This document shows positions 56,706-64,000 of a DNA stretch of 64,000 bases, one piece after another (within the stretch, counting starts at the first letter, position 1; every line of letters begins with the position of its first letter). The DNA is from Antarctobacter albus. Lineage in GTDB: Bacteria > Pseudomonadota > Alphaproteobacteria > Rhodobacterales > Rhodobacteraceae. The notes under the pieces were generated by a model that was not told where the DNA came from, searched no databases, and worked only from the letters and a program-made list of their open reading frames with translations. The translations under genes were made by a program, and so were the position numbers. The stretch spans positions 310,001 to 374,000 of the forward strand of contig NZ_FMZI01000002.1 of the NCBI RefSeq assembly GCF_900101505.1, written 5' to 3'.

Positions 56706-58379
56706 TCAGGCCGCCTCGGACCGCTTGTCGGCCTTCTCGCCGTAGAGCGCCGTCTTGAAGGGCGCCATGCCCAGACGGCGATAGGCCTGCAGGAAGGTTT
56801 CTTCGGCGCTGTCGCGGTGGTCGAGATAGGCCTCCACGATGCGTTCGATGGCCGGAACGATTTCCTCGGCTGAAAAGCCGGGGCCGGTGCGGGTGCCCAG
56901 GGCGGCGGTTTCGGTGTGGTCGCCGCCAAGGGTGATCTGGTAGTTCTCCACCCCCGCGCGGTCCAGACCCAGGATGCCGATATGGCCGACGTGGTGATGC
57001 CCGCAAGCATTGATGCAGCCCGAGATCTTGATCTTCAGGTCGCCGATCTCGTGCTCGATCTTCAACTCGTCGAAGCGCGTGGCGATCTCCTGCGCGATCG
57101 GGATCGAACGGGCGGTCGCCAGGGCGCAGTAATCCATGCCGGGGCAGGCGATGATGTCGGACACCAGCCCGATATTGGCGGTGGCCAGCCCGTGCGATTT
57201 CAGCCGCGCGTGGATTTCCGGCAGGTCGTCCTTGTGGACATGCGGCAGGATCACGTTCTGCTCATGGCTGATGCGCAGCTCGTCGTGGCCGAACTCCTGC
57301 GCGATGTCGGCCATGATGCGCATCTGGTCCGCCGTGGCGTCGCCCGGCGTTTCGCCATGCGCCTTGAGGCTGATCTGCGCGATGGCATAGCCCTCTGCCT
57401 GGTGGTCCGACAGGTTGGTGTCGGCCCAGGCGCGAAAGACCGGATCGTTGTCATAGGCGCGGTCAAAGGCCGAAACAGGGCGTTTCGTGAACGAAGGCGC
57501 CGCGAAATGAGTCTTGATTGTCTCGAACAGGTCGAGGTCTGCACCGTTGAAGGCGGCCCTGGTCTCGGTGAAGCGCGCCTCGACCAGGCGGCGGATCTCG
57601 TCGATGCCGTGCTCGTGCACGGTGATCTTGATGCGTGCCTTGTACTTGTTGTCGCGCCGGCCTAGCAGGTTCCAGACCGAGACGACGGCCTCGACGTAGG
57701 GTAGCAGGTCTTCCTGGCGCACGAACTCGTTGATGATCTTGCCGATCATCGGCGTCCGGCCCAGTCCGCCACCGACCAGCACGGCATAGCCGATCTCACC
57801 GTCCTTTTCGACGATGCGGATGGCCAGGTCATGCGCGGCGGTCACGGCGCGGTCGTTGGGCGACCCGGTGACGGCGATCTTGAACTTGCGCGGCAGGAAC
57901 TGGAATTCCGGGTGATCGGTCGACCACTGGCGCAGCAGTTCCGCCACCGGGCGCGGATCGGCGATCTCGTCGGCGGCGGCACCGGCGAAGTGGTCGGCTG
58001 TCACGTTGCGGATCGTGTTGCCCGAGGTCTGGATGGCGTGCATCTCGACCTCTGCCAGCGCGTCCAGCATGTCCGGCACATCCTGCAGCTTGGGCCAGTT
58101 GTACTGGATGTTCTGCCGCGTGGTGAAATGGCCATACCCCTTGTCCCAGCGCTCGGCGATATAGGCCAGCTGGCGCATCTGGGCGCTGTTCAGGGTGCCA
58201 TAGGGGATGGCGACGCGCAGCATGTAGGCGTGCAGCTGCAGGTAGAGGCCGTTCATCAGGCGCAGCGGCTTGAACTCGTCCTCGGTCAGCGACCCGTCGA
58301 TGCGGCGCTCCACCTGGGCGCGGAACTGGCGGTTGCGTTCCGCCACGAAAGCGGAGTCGAAGTCATTGTATGCGTACAT
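56706..58379 (-). CDS. cysI: nitrite/sulfite reductase (sulfite reductase hemoprotein)
   Basis: A 557-residue sirohaem/[4Fe-4S] enzyme reducing sulfite to sulfide. Two ferredoxin-like half domains are followed by two sirohaem domains; cluster ligands are CPGMDYC and CINACGHHHVGHIGILG. GHFTTRQNIQYNW and the substrate-site arginines are present. It likely takes electrons from ferredoxin, as no CysJ flavoprotein is in the operon. Neighbours cysG, DUF2849, cysH and DUF934 make sulfite, not nitrite, the physiological substrate. Confidence 0.93.
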   Translation of the reverse strand: MYAYNDFDSAFVAERNRQFRAQVERRIDGSLTEDEFKPLRLMNGLYLQLHAYMLRVAIPYGTLNSAQMRQLAYIAERWDKGYGHFTTRQNIQYNWPKLQDVPDMLDALAEVEMHAIQTSGNTIRNVTADHFAGAAADEIADPRPVAELLRQWSTDHPEFQFLPRKFKIAVTGSPNDRAVTAAHDLAIRIVEKDGEIGYAVLVGGGLGRTPMIGKIINEFVRQEDLLPYVEAVVSVWNLLGRRDNKYKARIKITVHEHGIDEIRRLVEARFTETRAAFNGADLDLFETIKTHFAAPSFTKRPVSAFDRAYDNDPVFRAWADTNLSDHQAEGYAIAQISLKAHGETPGDATADQMRIMADIAQEFGHDELRISHEQNVILPHVHKDDLPEIHARLKSHGLATANIGLVSDIIACPGMDYCALATARSIPIAQEIATRFDELKIEHEIGDLKIKISGCINACGHHHVGHIGILGLDRAGVENYQITLGGDHTETAALGTRTGPGFSAEEIVPAIERIVEAYLDHRDSAEETFLQAYRRLGMAPFKTALYGEKADKRSEAA

Positions 58380-58421
58380 CTGTCGTCTCCTTTGCGCCTC
58401 GGCGCGTGGGGTCGGAAATTC

Positions 58422-58721
58422 TTACAGCTCGGCCTGTTTGCCGTGCGCGTAGTTCGAAGGGCCCTTGCGGCGAAAAGCCTCGCGGAAGTGCGTCGGCTCC
58501 GGCCCGTTTGCGCCCGGTTCCATGTCGGCGAGGTAGACGCCGACAACCTCCGCGTGCCGCGCGCTGGCCTCGACCAGCCGCAGCTGCGCGTGGGCCTCGT
58601 CGGTCAGCAGTTCCGCATCACGCAGGTCCGCGCTCCAGCGGTCGTCGGCGGTCAGATAGACGACGTCGCCAGCGAGGAGGGCGTTTGCGGTGACGACTTT
58701 GGGTGTGAACTTGCGGGCCAT
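58422..58721 (-). CDS. DUF2849 protein
   Basis: A 99-residue cytoplasmic protein, recognised as DUF2849 by KVVTANALLAGDVVYLTADDRWSADLRDAELL and its usual place between cysG and cysI in alphaproteobacteria. Ribosome site GGAGG lies in the 3' part of cysG, and the gene overlaps cysG by 70 bp in another frame. Function unknown, with a presumed supporting role in sulfite reduction. Confidence 0.85.
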   Translation of the reverse strand: MARKFTPKVVTANALLAGDVVYLTADDRWSADLRDAELLTDEAHAQLRLVEASARHAEVVGVYLADMEPGANGPEPTHFREAFRRKGPSNYAHGKQAEL

Positions 58722-60109
58722 TGATATGCCTCCTGATCGAAACTTGTGACGGGAAGGCCATCGCGCGGGGCGAGGCCGTAAAGCATGAGGGCGGGGCCGT
58801 CGAAGCCGGCCTCCGCGAGGTCGGTCGAAAGCCGGTCGAGCGTGGTGTCCAGCACCCGCTGGTCGGGGCGCGAGGCATTCTCGACCACGGTGACGGGGGT
58901 GTTGGGGGCTGCGCCGTGCATCATCAGCCGGCCTTGCAGGAAATGCGCGGGGCGCTTGCCCATGTAGATCGCAGCGACCTCGCCGGGGCGGGCCAGGCTG
59001 CGCCAGTCGTGATCGGCAAAGCCCTGCATGTCATGGCCGGTCATCACCCGCGCCGAGGCATTGCGCCCGCGTTTGGTGATCGACTGGCCGATCGAGGCGA
59101 CAGCGGCAGAGGCGGCGGTGATGCCGGGCACCACGTCATAGGAGAGACCCGCGGCCAGAACTGCCTCGATTTCCTCGTCCAGGCGACCGAAAACGGTGCA
59201 GTCACCGCCCTTGAGCCGAACCACCTGCGCGCCTTCGAGGCCGTGCTTGACGATCAGCGCGTCGATGTCTTCCTGCCGGGTGGACGGGCCGAAACCGGTC
59301 TTGCCCACGTCGATCATGGTGGCCTCGCGGCGGGCCAGTTCCAGGATCGGTTGCGGCACCAGCCGGTCGTGGATCACCACGTCGGCGGCGTCCAACGCCT
59401 TGCGCGCCTTCAGCGTCAGCAGGTCCGGGTCGCCGGGACCGGCACCGACAAAGGAGATGTGGCCGGGGCGCTGATCGCGCTCAAGGTGGCGGGCCAGAAG
59501 GTCGTCCAGAGCCTGGCCAACGGCCTCTTCGCCCTGCGTGATCGCGCGGGGGCCTGCGTTGAAATAGTAGTCCTGCCAGAAGTCGCGGCGTGCGCGGCCA
59601 AAGGGCAGGGCCTCTGCCATTTTGCGGAACGTCTTGCCGATGCGCGCCAGCGTGCCCAGCGTAGCGGGCAGGCGCTCTTCGAGGTCGGCCTTGATCGCGC
59701 GGGCCAGCACCGGGGCCGCGCCCTCTGTCCCGATGGCCACGGTCACCGGATCGCGGTCGACGATGGCGGGGGTGATGAACTGGCTGTCCTGCAGGTTGTC
59801 GACGACATTGACCAGCGCGCCCTCGGATCGGGCCAGCGCGGCTGTGCGCGCGTCCTCGACCGCATCCTCGTTGGCGCCGTAGAACAGGACGGCGCAAAGC
59901 GTGTCGCCCGGTTCCAGCGCACGGGGCACCAGGGTCAGGACACCTTCGGCGGCCCAGGTGATGATCTGACGGGCGGGATGGGCGGCAAAGACGGTGATCT
60001 GCGCCTCTGTCTTGAGGAGCAGGCGCAGCTTGGCCAAAGCGGCATCGCCGCCGCCGGAAACAATCACCCGCCGCCCGGCGAGATCGAGAAAGATCGGGAA
60101 GTGCTGCAC
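58652..60109 (-). CDS. cysG: sirohaem synthase (multifunctional CysG)
   Basis: A 485-residue enzyme making sirohaem for sulfite reductase. N-terminal precorrin-2 dehydrogenase/ferrochelatase domain (VIVSGGGDAALAKLRLLL) and C-terminal uroporphyrinogen III methyltransferase (SFVGAGPGDPDLLTLKARKAL, VVRLKGGDCTVFGR, VVPGITAASAAVA). The last 20 or so residues are Ser/Pro-rich and run 70 bp into the DUF2849 gene, beyond the usual end. First gene of the cys operon; divergent from the Lrp-type regulator. Confidence 0.95.
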   Translation of the reverse strand: MQHFPIFLDLAGRRVIVSGGGDAALAKLRLLLKTEAQITVFAAHPARQIITWAAEGVLTLVPRALEPGDTLCAVLFYGANEDAVEDARTAALARSEGALVNVVDNLQDSQFITPAIVDRDPVTVAIGTEGAAPVLARAIKADLEERLPATLGTLARIGKTFRKMAEALPFGRARRDFWQDYYFNAGPRAITQGEEAVGQALDDLLARHLERDQRPGHISFVGAGPGDPDLLTLKARKALDAADVVIHDRLVPQPILELARREATMIDVGKTGFGPSTRQEDIDALIVKHGLEGAQVVRLKGGDCTVFGRLDEEIEAVLAAGLSYDVVPGITAASAAVASIGQSITKRGRNASARVMTGHDMQGFADHDWRSLARPGEVAAIYMGKRPAHFLQGRLMMHGAAPNTPVTVVENASRPDQRVLDTTLDRLSTDLAEAGFDGPALMLYGLAPRDGLPVTSFDQEAYQWPASSHPKSSPQTPSSLATSSI

Positions 60110-60182
60110 TTCGGAACTCCTTGCGTCTGCCCTTGATAATAGGAAATTGTCCCCCGTTTTGCCTATGGGGCTGGGAAAGTAA

Positions 60183-60196
60183 GAACGTTTGTTCTA
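60183..60196. promoter_or_regulatory. inverted repeat between cysG and Lrp-family gene
   Basis: AGAAC-GTTT-GTTCT is a perfect inverted repeat (5-bp arms, 4-bp spacer) in the 142-bp divergent region between cysG and the Lrp/AsnC gene. It could be the operator of that regulator controlling the cys operon and itself. Confidence 0.4.
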
Positions 60197-60251
60197 CAAG
60201 GTCAATGTCGGTGGAGGAATGTTCCAATACTGGCCGAGAGGGAGAACAGCC

Positions 60252-60707
60252 GTGAAGATCGACGACACGGATCGGAAAATTCTTGCGGAACTGCAACGCG
60301 ATGCAGGGCAGTCGCTGGACGAGATCGCCAAGAAAGTGGGCTCTTCCAAGACCCCTGTCTGGAACCGGATTCGCAAGTTGCGCGAGGGTGGGGTGCTGGG
60401 TCAGCAGACCGTTGTGCTGGACGCCGAAAAGCTGGGGTTCGAGGCGACGTTCTTCGTCCTGATCCGCACGTCCGAGCACGAGGCGGACTGGCAGGCAAAG
60501 TTCCTCAAGGCCCTGCGCGAACGCCCCGAGGTGCAAGAGGCGCACAGGCTGGCGGGCGACATCGACTATATCCTGAAGGTGCGGGTGAAGAATGCCCGCG
60601 CCTATGACGTATTCTACCAGGCGCTGATTTCAGAGGTGAAGGTGCACAACGTCACCGCGCTCTTGTCGATGGAAGAGATCAAGGCGACGACGGCGTTGCC
60701 CTTGTGA
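60252..60707 (+). CDS. Lrp/AsnC family transcriptional regulator
   Basis: A 151-residue regulator. GTG 60252 follows GGAG at seven bases; the upstream ATG at 60189 would add residues unlike the family. N-terminal helix-turn-helix (DDTDRKILAELQRDAGQSLDEIAKKVGSSKTPVWNRIRKL) and C-terminal RAM ligand domain (EVQEAHRLAGDIDYILKVRV). Divergent from the cys operon, so a sulfur-metabolism regulator is likely, ligand perhaps a sulfur compound. It is followed closely by the convergent P450 gene. Confidence 0.92.
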   Translation: MKIDDTDRKILAELQRDAGQSLDEIAKKVGSSKTPVWNRIRKLREGGVLGQQTVVLDAEKLGFEATFFVLIRTSEHEADWQAKFLKALRERPEVQEAHRLAGDIDYILKVRVKNARAYDVFYQALISEVKVHNVTALLSMEEIKATTALPL

Positions 60708-60727
60708 CCACGGGCACTTGGCCCGTG

Positions 60728-61903
60728 TCACGATGTGCTGACCCGCAGACGTTCCAACCCGTGAAAATGATAGAGGTTGGCGTACTGCGGCGGTTCGGCC
60801 AGGCGCAGGGCGGGCAGGCGCTCGAACAGGATCGGCAGGGCGATCTGCAGCTCCAGCCGGGCCAGCGGCGCGCCGACACAGAAATGCAGACCGGCGCCGA
60901 AACTGGTGTTGGCGCTGATCGGGCGCGCTGGATCAAAACGCGCCGGGTCGGGCCAGACCCCGAGGTCGCGGTTGGCGGCGCCCAGCAACAGCGCCACCTG
61001 GTCTCCGCGCCGGAAGCGATGCCCGAAAACCTCCACCTCTTCATAGGCGTAGCGCGTGAACATGTGCAGCGGCGGGTCAAAACGCAGGATCTCTTCGACC
61101 GTGGTGTCGGCTGACGCCCGCGTGATACCCAGCCCGCGGTCCAACAGGCACTTGATCCCGTTGCCAAGCGTGTGCACCGTCGCCTCGTGGCCCGCGTTCA
61201 ACAGCAGGATGCAGGTGGTGATCAGTTCCTCGGTCGAGAGCTTCTCGCCATCCTCCTCGGCGGCAATCAGATGCGTGATCAGGTCATCGCCGGGCTGGCT
61301 GCGCCGGGTTTCGACATAGCCCTTGAGGAAATCCGAGAACTCCTGCGCCGCGCGCGCGGCACCATCCTCGATCGCGCGGTCGCGGCGGGCCTGGTACATG
61401 GCGACCATCGCGTTCGACCAGGCCAGCAGTTGATCCGCCTGGGCCTCCGGCACCCCCAGCAGGCGGCAGATCACGATGACCGGCAGCGGCTGGCAAAAGC
61501 CCGTCAGCAGGTCGCAGTCACCCTCGGGCAGGCGGTCGATCAGGTCATTGGACAATTGCGCGATTTCTGGCCCCAGCGCCTTGATCCGGCGCGAGGTGAA
61601 GGCGCGCAGCACCAACCCGCGCAAACGGGTGTGGCGCGGCGGTTCCAGTTCCAGCATGGAATGCGCCTCGACCGCGTAGAAGGGCGCGAGATGCGGCGGG
61701 ATCGCGGGGGCCTGTTCCGGCGGGATCTCTCGCCCGAAACGGCGGTCGCGCAGGAGCGCGCTGACCGCCCGGTGCGAGACCGCGCAGGGCATCGCGTAGT
61801 CCTCCCACCAGGCCAGATCGCCTGCACCGCGCAGGCGTTCGTAGAACGGGTAGGGGTCCTGGACGAATCCGGCGTCGGTCGGGTCTTGGGAAAAGCGTTG
61901 CAT
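60728..61903 (-). CDS. cytochrome P450
   Basis: A 391-residue soluble bacterial P450 monooxygenase. Haem-binding FGAGLHFCVG (Cys near residue 342), I-helix oxygen site LLNAGHEATVHTLGN, ExxR helix (EEILR) and PERF-like DPARFDPARP are all present. ATG 61903 gives MQRFSQDPTDAGFVQDPYPFYERLR, as in the CYP family members of this group; longer starts to 61963 are possible. Substrate unknown. No ferredoxin or reductase gene is adjacent. Divergent from dctB. Confidence 0.93.
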   Translation of the reverse strand: MQRFSQDPTDAGFVQDPYPFYERLRGAGDLAWWEDYAMPCAVSHRAVSALLRDRRFGREIPPEQAPAIPPHLAPFYAVEAHSMLELEPPRHTRLRGLVLRAFTSRRIKALGPEIAQLSNDLIDRLPEGDCDLLTGFCQPLPVIVICRLLGVPEAQADQLLAWSNAMVAMYQARRDRAIEDGAARAAQEFSDFLKGYVETRRSQPGDDLITHLIAAEEDGEKLSTEELITTCILLLNAGHEATVHTLGNGIKCLLDRGLGITRASADTTVEEILRFDPPLHMFTRYAYEEVEVFGHRFRRGDQVALLLGAANRDLGVWPDPARFDPARPISANTSFGAGLHFCVGAPLARLELQIALPILFERLPALRLAEPPQYANLYHFHGLERLRVSTS

Positions 61904-61961
61904 GGCGGGATGCTTGGCCCGTCTTGGCAGCACTGGCAAGAGGGGTCTATGATCGTTGGCC

Positions 61962-63704
61962 ATGAGAGACAGACCCACAGCACGCGCGCCCATCGTCGGG
62001 CTTTTCCTGGCCGCGGTCGCTGGACTGGGCTGGATCGTCTGGACAACCAGCTACGCCGAGGCCCTGCGCCAGGTCGAGGCACAGGGCCGGTCTGACCTGA
62101 GACTGGCCGCCGACCGGCTGGTGACCGGGTTGCAACGCTACCGGTCACTTGCGGTGTCGCTCGCCGATCATCCTGCGCTGACCGCGCTGCATGCAGATGG
62201 GGACCGGGCCGCGGCAGAGGCGGTTTTGTTGCGCAACCTGGACCAGACCGGCGCGCTCAATGCCTTTTACGCCGACCGCAATGGGCGCGTTCTGGCCTCT
62301 GCCCAGGGCGAAGTGCCTGTCGATCTGGCGGCGCAGCCCTGGTTCTTGCGGGCGGTGAACGGCGCGCTGGGGGCAGACCGGGGCATCAGCGCAGCCGCCG
62401 CACGGCGGGCCTATTTCCACGGTGTCCCGAGTTTTGGTCCGGACGGCAAGGTGCGGGGTGTGCTGGTCCTCGTGGCCGACATCGAGGCGCTGGAATGGGA
62501 GTGGAGCGGTTCGCGCCCCTCGGTCTTCTTTACCGACGCGTTGAACCAGGTCTTCGTCACCAACCGGTCCGAACTGCTGTTCTGGCAGCGCACCGACCGG
62601 GCGATGATCGGTCCCGGGGGCGAGGTCGTCGATGTCCATGCGCGTATGGTCGGCGAACACGAGGTTTGGCACCAACTTCTCAGCCCCTATGTCCCGCGTG
62701 CGGCCCTGCACCTTGTCCAGCCGCTGCCTGTGATCGGCCTGACCGGCGAGGCACTGGTGGACGTCGGACCAGCGCGGCGGCTGGCCTGGTTGCAGACCGC
62801 CGTGGTGGCGGTGCTCTGCCTCTTCTTCGGCTCGCTGCTGTTCCTGGCAACAGAGCGGCGGCGCGCGCTCAGCATCGCCAATGCACGGCTGGAAGGCCGG
62901 GTCAGGGACCGGACGCAGGACCTGGAACAGGCGAACATGGCGCTGCGGCGCGAGGTATCGGAACGAGAAGAGGCTGAGGCCGCGCTGCGCCGGGCACAGG
63001 CGGAACTGGTGGAGGCAGGCAAGTTGAGCGCCCTGGGCCAGATGTCGGCAGGCATCAGCCACGAGCTGAACCAGCCGCTGATGGCGATCGGGCAATTCGC
63101 CGAAAACGGCGCCGCCTTCCTGGACAAGGGCAAGCCGGAGAAGGCGCGGGCCAACCTCGACCGGATCGCCGGGCTGGCGGCGCGGGCGGCACGGATCATC
63201 AAGAACCTGCGCGCCTTTGCCCGCAACGAGGCAGAGCCGATGGGCAAGGTCGACGTGGTGGCGGTGCTGTCCTCGGCGGTGGAGATGACAGAGGCGCGGT
63301 TGAAATCCGACGGCGTGACGCTGCATTGGAACCCGGCATCCTGGCCCGCGCCGATCTGGGTCATGGGCGGCGAGGTGCGCCTGGGTCAGGTCTTCGTCAA
63401 CCTCATCAACAATGCGGCCGATGCCATGTCGGGGCAGGAGGTCAAGGTGATCGAGATCACGCTGGTGCTGGGCGACAGGTTGGTGGTGCGGGTGCAGGAC
63501 AGCGGGCCGGGCATCGCCGATCCGGACAAGGTGTTCGAGCCGTTCTATTCGACCAAGCAAGTGGGCGACGGCATGGGGCTGGGCCTGTCTATTTCCTACG
63601 GTCTGGTGCAGAGTTTCGGCGGCCGCATCCGCGGCGCCAACACGGAAGCCGGGGCGCTGTTCACGGTCGAGCTGGATTACTGGCGGGCGGAGATGGCCGC
63701 GTGA
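61962..63704 (+). CDS. dctB: DctB-type sensor histidine kinase
   Basis: A 580-residue inner-membrane kinase, ATG 61962 (TTG 61956 is an alternative). Two membrane helices (about residues 13-30 and 272-292) enclose a periplasmic double-PAS sensor typical of C4-dicarboxylate sensing. A coiled coil leads to the H-box LSALGQMSAGISHELNQPLMAIGQFAENG (His near residue 366), then N-box NLINNAADAMSG and G-boxes DSGPGIADP and GMGLGLSISYGLV. With DctD it activates sigma-54 dependent uptake genes. The dct transporter genes are not in the window; the ligand is inferred. Confidence 0.88.
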   Translation: MRDRPTARAPIVGLFLAAVAGLGWIVWTTSYAEALRQVEAQGRSDLRLAADRLVTGLQRYRSLAVSLADHPALTALHADGDRAAAEAVLLRNLDQTGALNAFYADRNGRVLASAQGEVPVDLAAQPWFLRAVNGALGADRGISAAAARRAYFHGVPSFGPDGKVRGVLVLVADIEALEWEWSGSRPSVFFTDALNQVFVTNRSELLFWQRTDRAMIGPGGEVVDVHARMVGEHEVWHQLLSPYVPRAALHLVQPLPVIGLTGEALVDVGPARRLAWLQTAVVAVLCLFFGSLLFLATERRRALSIANARLEGRVRDRTQDLEQANMALRREVSEREEAEAALRRAQAELVEAGKLSALGQMSAGISHELNQPLMAIGQFAENGAAFLDKGKPEKARANLDRIAGLAARAARIIKNLRAFARNEAEPMGKVDVVAVLSSAVEMTEARLKSDGVTLHWNPASWPAPIWVMGGEVRLGQVFVNLINNAADAMSGQEVKVIEITLVLGDRLVVRVQDSGPGIADPDKVFEPFYSTKQVGDGMGLGLSISYGLVQSFGGRIRGANTEAGALFTVELDYWRAEMAA

Positions 63705-63753
63705 GGACGATGGACGACGCTTGTCCCGCCCACCGTCCCTTGGGAGGCCGGAC

Positions 63754-64000
63754 ATGATGGTCAGCCGCGTGCTGCTGGTCGATGACGACGCCTCGGTTCG
63801 CGAGGCGCTGGGGCAGTCCCTGGAACTGGCGGATTTCGACACGCTGACCGCCGGGTCTTTTGTCGAGGCCAAGGACCGGATCCGTCCAGATTTCGACGGG
63901 GTGATCGTCTCGGACATCCGGATGCCGGGGCGGGACGGCTTTCACCTGCTGGACTATGCGCACCAGCAGGACCCGGAACTGCCGGTCATCCTGCTGACTG
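63754..64000 (+). CDS. dctD: DctD-type response regulator, N-terminal part (cut by window end)
   Basis: 82 residues of a receiver domain from ATG 63754 (GGGAGG upstream): VLLVDDDASVREALGQSLELADF, phosphoacceptor Asp in VIVSDIRMPGRDGFHLL. The wording fits DctD, so a sigma-54 AAA+ domain and a Fis-type DNA-binding domain should follow beyond the edge. Start lies 49 bp after dctB, so they are one operon. Confidence 0.85.
   Translation, partial: MMVSRVLLVDDDASVREALGQSLELADFDTLTAGSFVEAKDRIRPDFDGVIVSDIRMPGRDGFHLLDYAHQQDPELPVILLT

Noticed and set aside
62145-63917. 590-residue minus-strand frame opposite dctB
   Set aside because: Arg/His-rich shadow; dctB has H-, N- and G-box motifs.

Overview
The window is high-GC alphaproteobacterial chromosome, almost certainly from the Roseobacter/Rhodobacter group (Rhodobacteraceae). 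Three things point there: a nuo operon broken up by small lipoprotein and unknown genes, an sqdBDC sulfolipid operon in the Rhodobacter order, and a DksA whose zinc-finger region keeps only one cysteine. Genes are densely packed, many with 4-bp ATGA overlaps. There is no IS element, phage, integrase or CRISPR array, so this looks like core chromosome with lineage-specific insertions rather than an island.

Region 1 (1-16.9 kb) is the distal nuo operon, nuoG-H-I-J-K-L-M-N. It is interspersed with accessory reading frames (secreted proteins, lipoproteins, a DUF5333 protein, a carboxymuconolactone-decarboxylase-like protein and small membrane proteins). It runs on into birA (biotin ligase), coaX (type III pantothenate kinase) and rnj (RNase J).

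Region 2 (17-31 kb) holds a DEAD-box RNA helicase, two tandem paralogous glycosyltransferases (one with an unrecognised N-terminal half), tgt, the sqdBDC operon, two lipoproteins, and lon behind a textbook sigma-32 type promoter. Two tiny secreted or membrane proteins follow.

Region 3 (31-45 kb) has two tRNA-Val genes bracketing a divergent soxR/DUF1127 pair with a near-consensus SoxR box. Next come a secreted pair (phosphodiester-glycosidase-like and formylglycine-generating-enzyme-like), a Pro/Ala-rich envelope protein diverging from a Sel1-repeat protein, and a CoxE-like VWA protein. A GNAT/DUF2927/small-membrane-protein operon, an AEC transporter, a di-haem cytochrome c peroxidase with a perfect FNR box, and a MoxR ATPase complete the region.

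Region 4 (45-54.5 kb) carries dksA, an FAD monooxygenase, an xdhC plus MoeA-like pair (molybdenum enzyme maturation), a methyltransferase, infC (apparently starting at ATA), a LEA-like repeat protein, and a large Orn/Lys/Arg decarboxylase flanked by near-identical terminator hairpins.

Region 5 (54.5-64 kb) contains ferredoxin-NADP reductase, an assimilatory sulfate reduction operon (cysG-DUF2849-cysI-cysH-DUF934) diverging from an Lrp/AsnC regulator, a cytochrome P450, and a DctB/DctD two-component system cut off by the window end.

Functionally the window combines respiration (complex I), redox and oxygen sensing (SoxR, an FNR site, cytochrome c peroxidase), sulfur use (sulfate reduction, sulfolipid) and housekeeping genes. 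No complete new system is obvious. The least explained parts are the secreted glycosidase-like/FGE-like pair, the fused glycosyltransferase, the paired microproteins near 30.1-30.9 kb, the repeat-rich anchored protein at 50.7 kb, and the Cox-type maturation genes with no structural enzyme nearby. All calls are from reading sequence and from family knowledge; no database search was run.
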